A stretch of 64,000 bases of DNA from Odontocerum albicorne. Taxonomy: Eukaryota > Arthropoda > Insecta > Trichoptera > Odontoceridae. The translations under genes and the position numbers were made by a program. Shown here in pieces: positions 63,752-64,000 of the stretch. The first letter of the stretch is position 1. The number at the start of each line of letters is the position of its first letter. The DNA is taken from positions 16,693,763 through 16,757,762 of the forward strand of contig OX463865.1 of assembly GCA_949825065.1 (NCBI GenBank), read 5' to 3'. The notes below the pieces were generated by a model. That model was given only the letters and a program-made list of their open reading frames with translations, made no database searches and was not told where the DNA came from.

Positions 63752-64000
63752 TTTATTTATTTAACACTTTTATTGCAAACACAATCTGGCGGGTTTATTG
63801 CCAGACGGCAATCTTTTCCAACCAACCAGACAAAAGTAAATGAAGCAAGTCGCATAAATCATTCAAATGACTATCCATCACCACAAAATCGATAAACACA
63901 TACGTGAGCATATGCCCACGAACCCCAATCATTCTGGTTATTTGGAGAAGATTTACACATGGCAAAACACCTGCCAGGTTATGCTATATATGAGTACAAC
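63752..64000 (-). mobile_element. CR1-like LINE 3' tail
   Basis: ATTTATTTATTTAACACTTT, then ACAATCTGGCGGGTTTATTG and CATATGCCCACGAACCCC. It is the closest match to the 43162 copy. Similarity fades near 63930. The right limit is the window edge. Confidence 0.7.

Overview
This window looks like AT-rich, intergenic or intronic nuclear DNA from an insect (or closely related arthropod) with a large, transposon-dense genome. I see no rRNA gene, no functional tRNA gene, no bacterial-type operon and no intact host gene. The main evidence is dozens of 5'-truncated non-LTR retrotransposon (LINE) tails in at least nine families, Penelope-like elements (PLEs) with a GIY-YIG endonuclease tail, piggyBac-like elements bounded by TTAA, mariner/Tc1-type and hAT remnants, tRNA-derived SINEs, solo-LTR-like insertions, and interstitial CCTAA repeats of the insect TTAGG telomere type. 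The species cannot be named from this sequence.

Layout. 0-5.4 kb: LINE 3' tails, a TTAA-bounded MITE, a Tc1/mariner-superfamily element (called T1 here) carrying a nested mariner, an adjacent hAT remnant and a deleted T1 copy. 5.9-6.8 kb: a three-layer nest of LINE in PLE in LINE, with target-site duplications (TSDs). 7.7-9.8 kb: CR1-like LINE tails and two SINE families. 10.6-13.1 kb: LINE tails and a second MITE. 13.4-15.6 kb: LINE remnants, then a PLE interrupted by a solo-LTR-like insertion. 16.3-20.8 kb: LINE tails, a foldback element and a precisely bounded SINE. 22.3-25.8 kb: a PLE containing a 45-bp satellite, RTE-type LINE tails, and an inverted copy of the satellite. 26.6-27.8 kb: an LTR nested in a LINE nested in a mariner. 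29.1-36.4 kb: a piggyBac-like element, two PLE clusters, LINE tails and minisatellites. 37-46 kb: several minisatellites next to a shared core repeat, more MITEs and LINEs. 46.4-48.6 kb: two TTAA elements. 49-56 kb: LINE tails, a truncated PLE, a telomere-like tandem block, a SINE, a GC-richer promoter-like patch that may begin a real gene on the minus strand, and a PLE palindrome. 56.9-64 kb: minisatellites, LINE tails and SINEs.

The most interesting signal is a set of twelve hammerhead-ribozyme-like motifs in the terminal regions of the PLEs. They often occur as inverted pairs, and six keep most of the core. Other signals are a SINE sharing its 3' tail with the resident CR1-like LINE, insertion boundaries that can be read directly from TSDs, a dispersed core repeat repeatedly adjacent to unrelated minisatellites, and one candidate housekeeping-type promoter with first exon at 55.4-55.5 kb. 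All coordinates come from reading by eye. Family names rest on recalled motif patterns, not on database searches.
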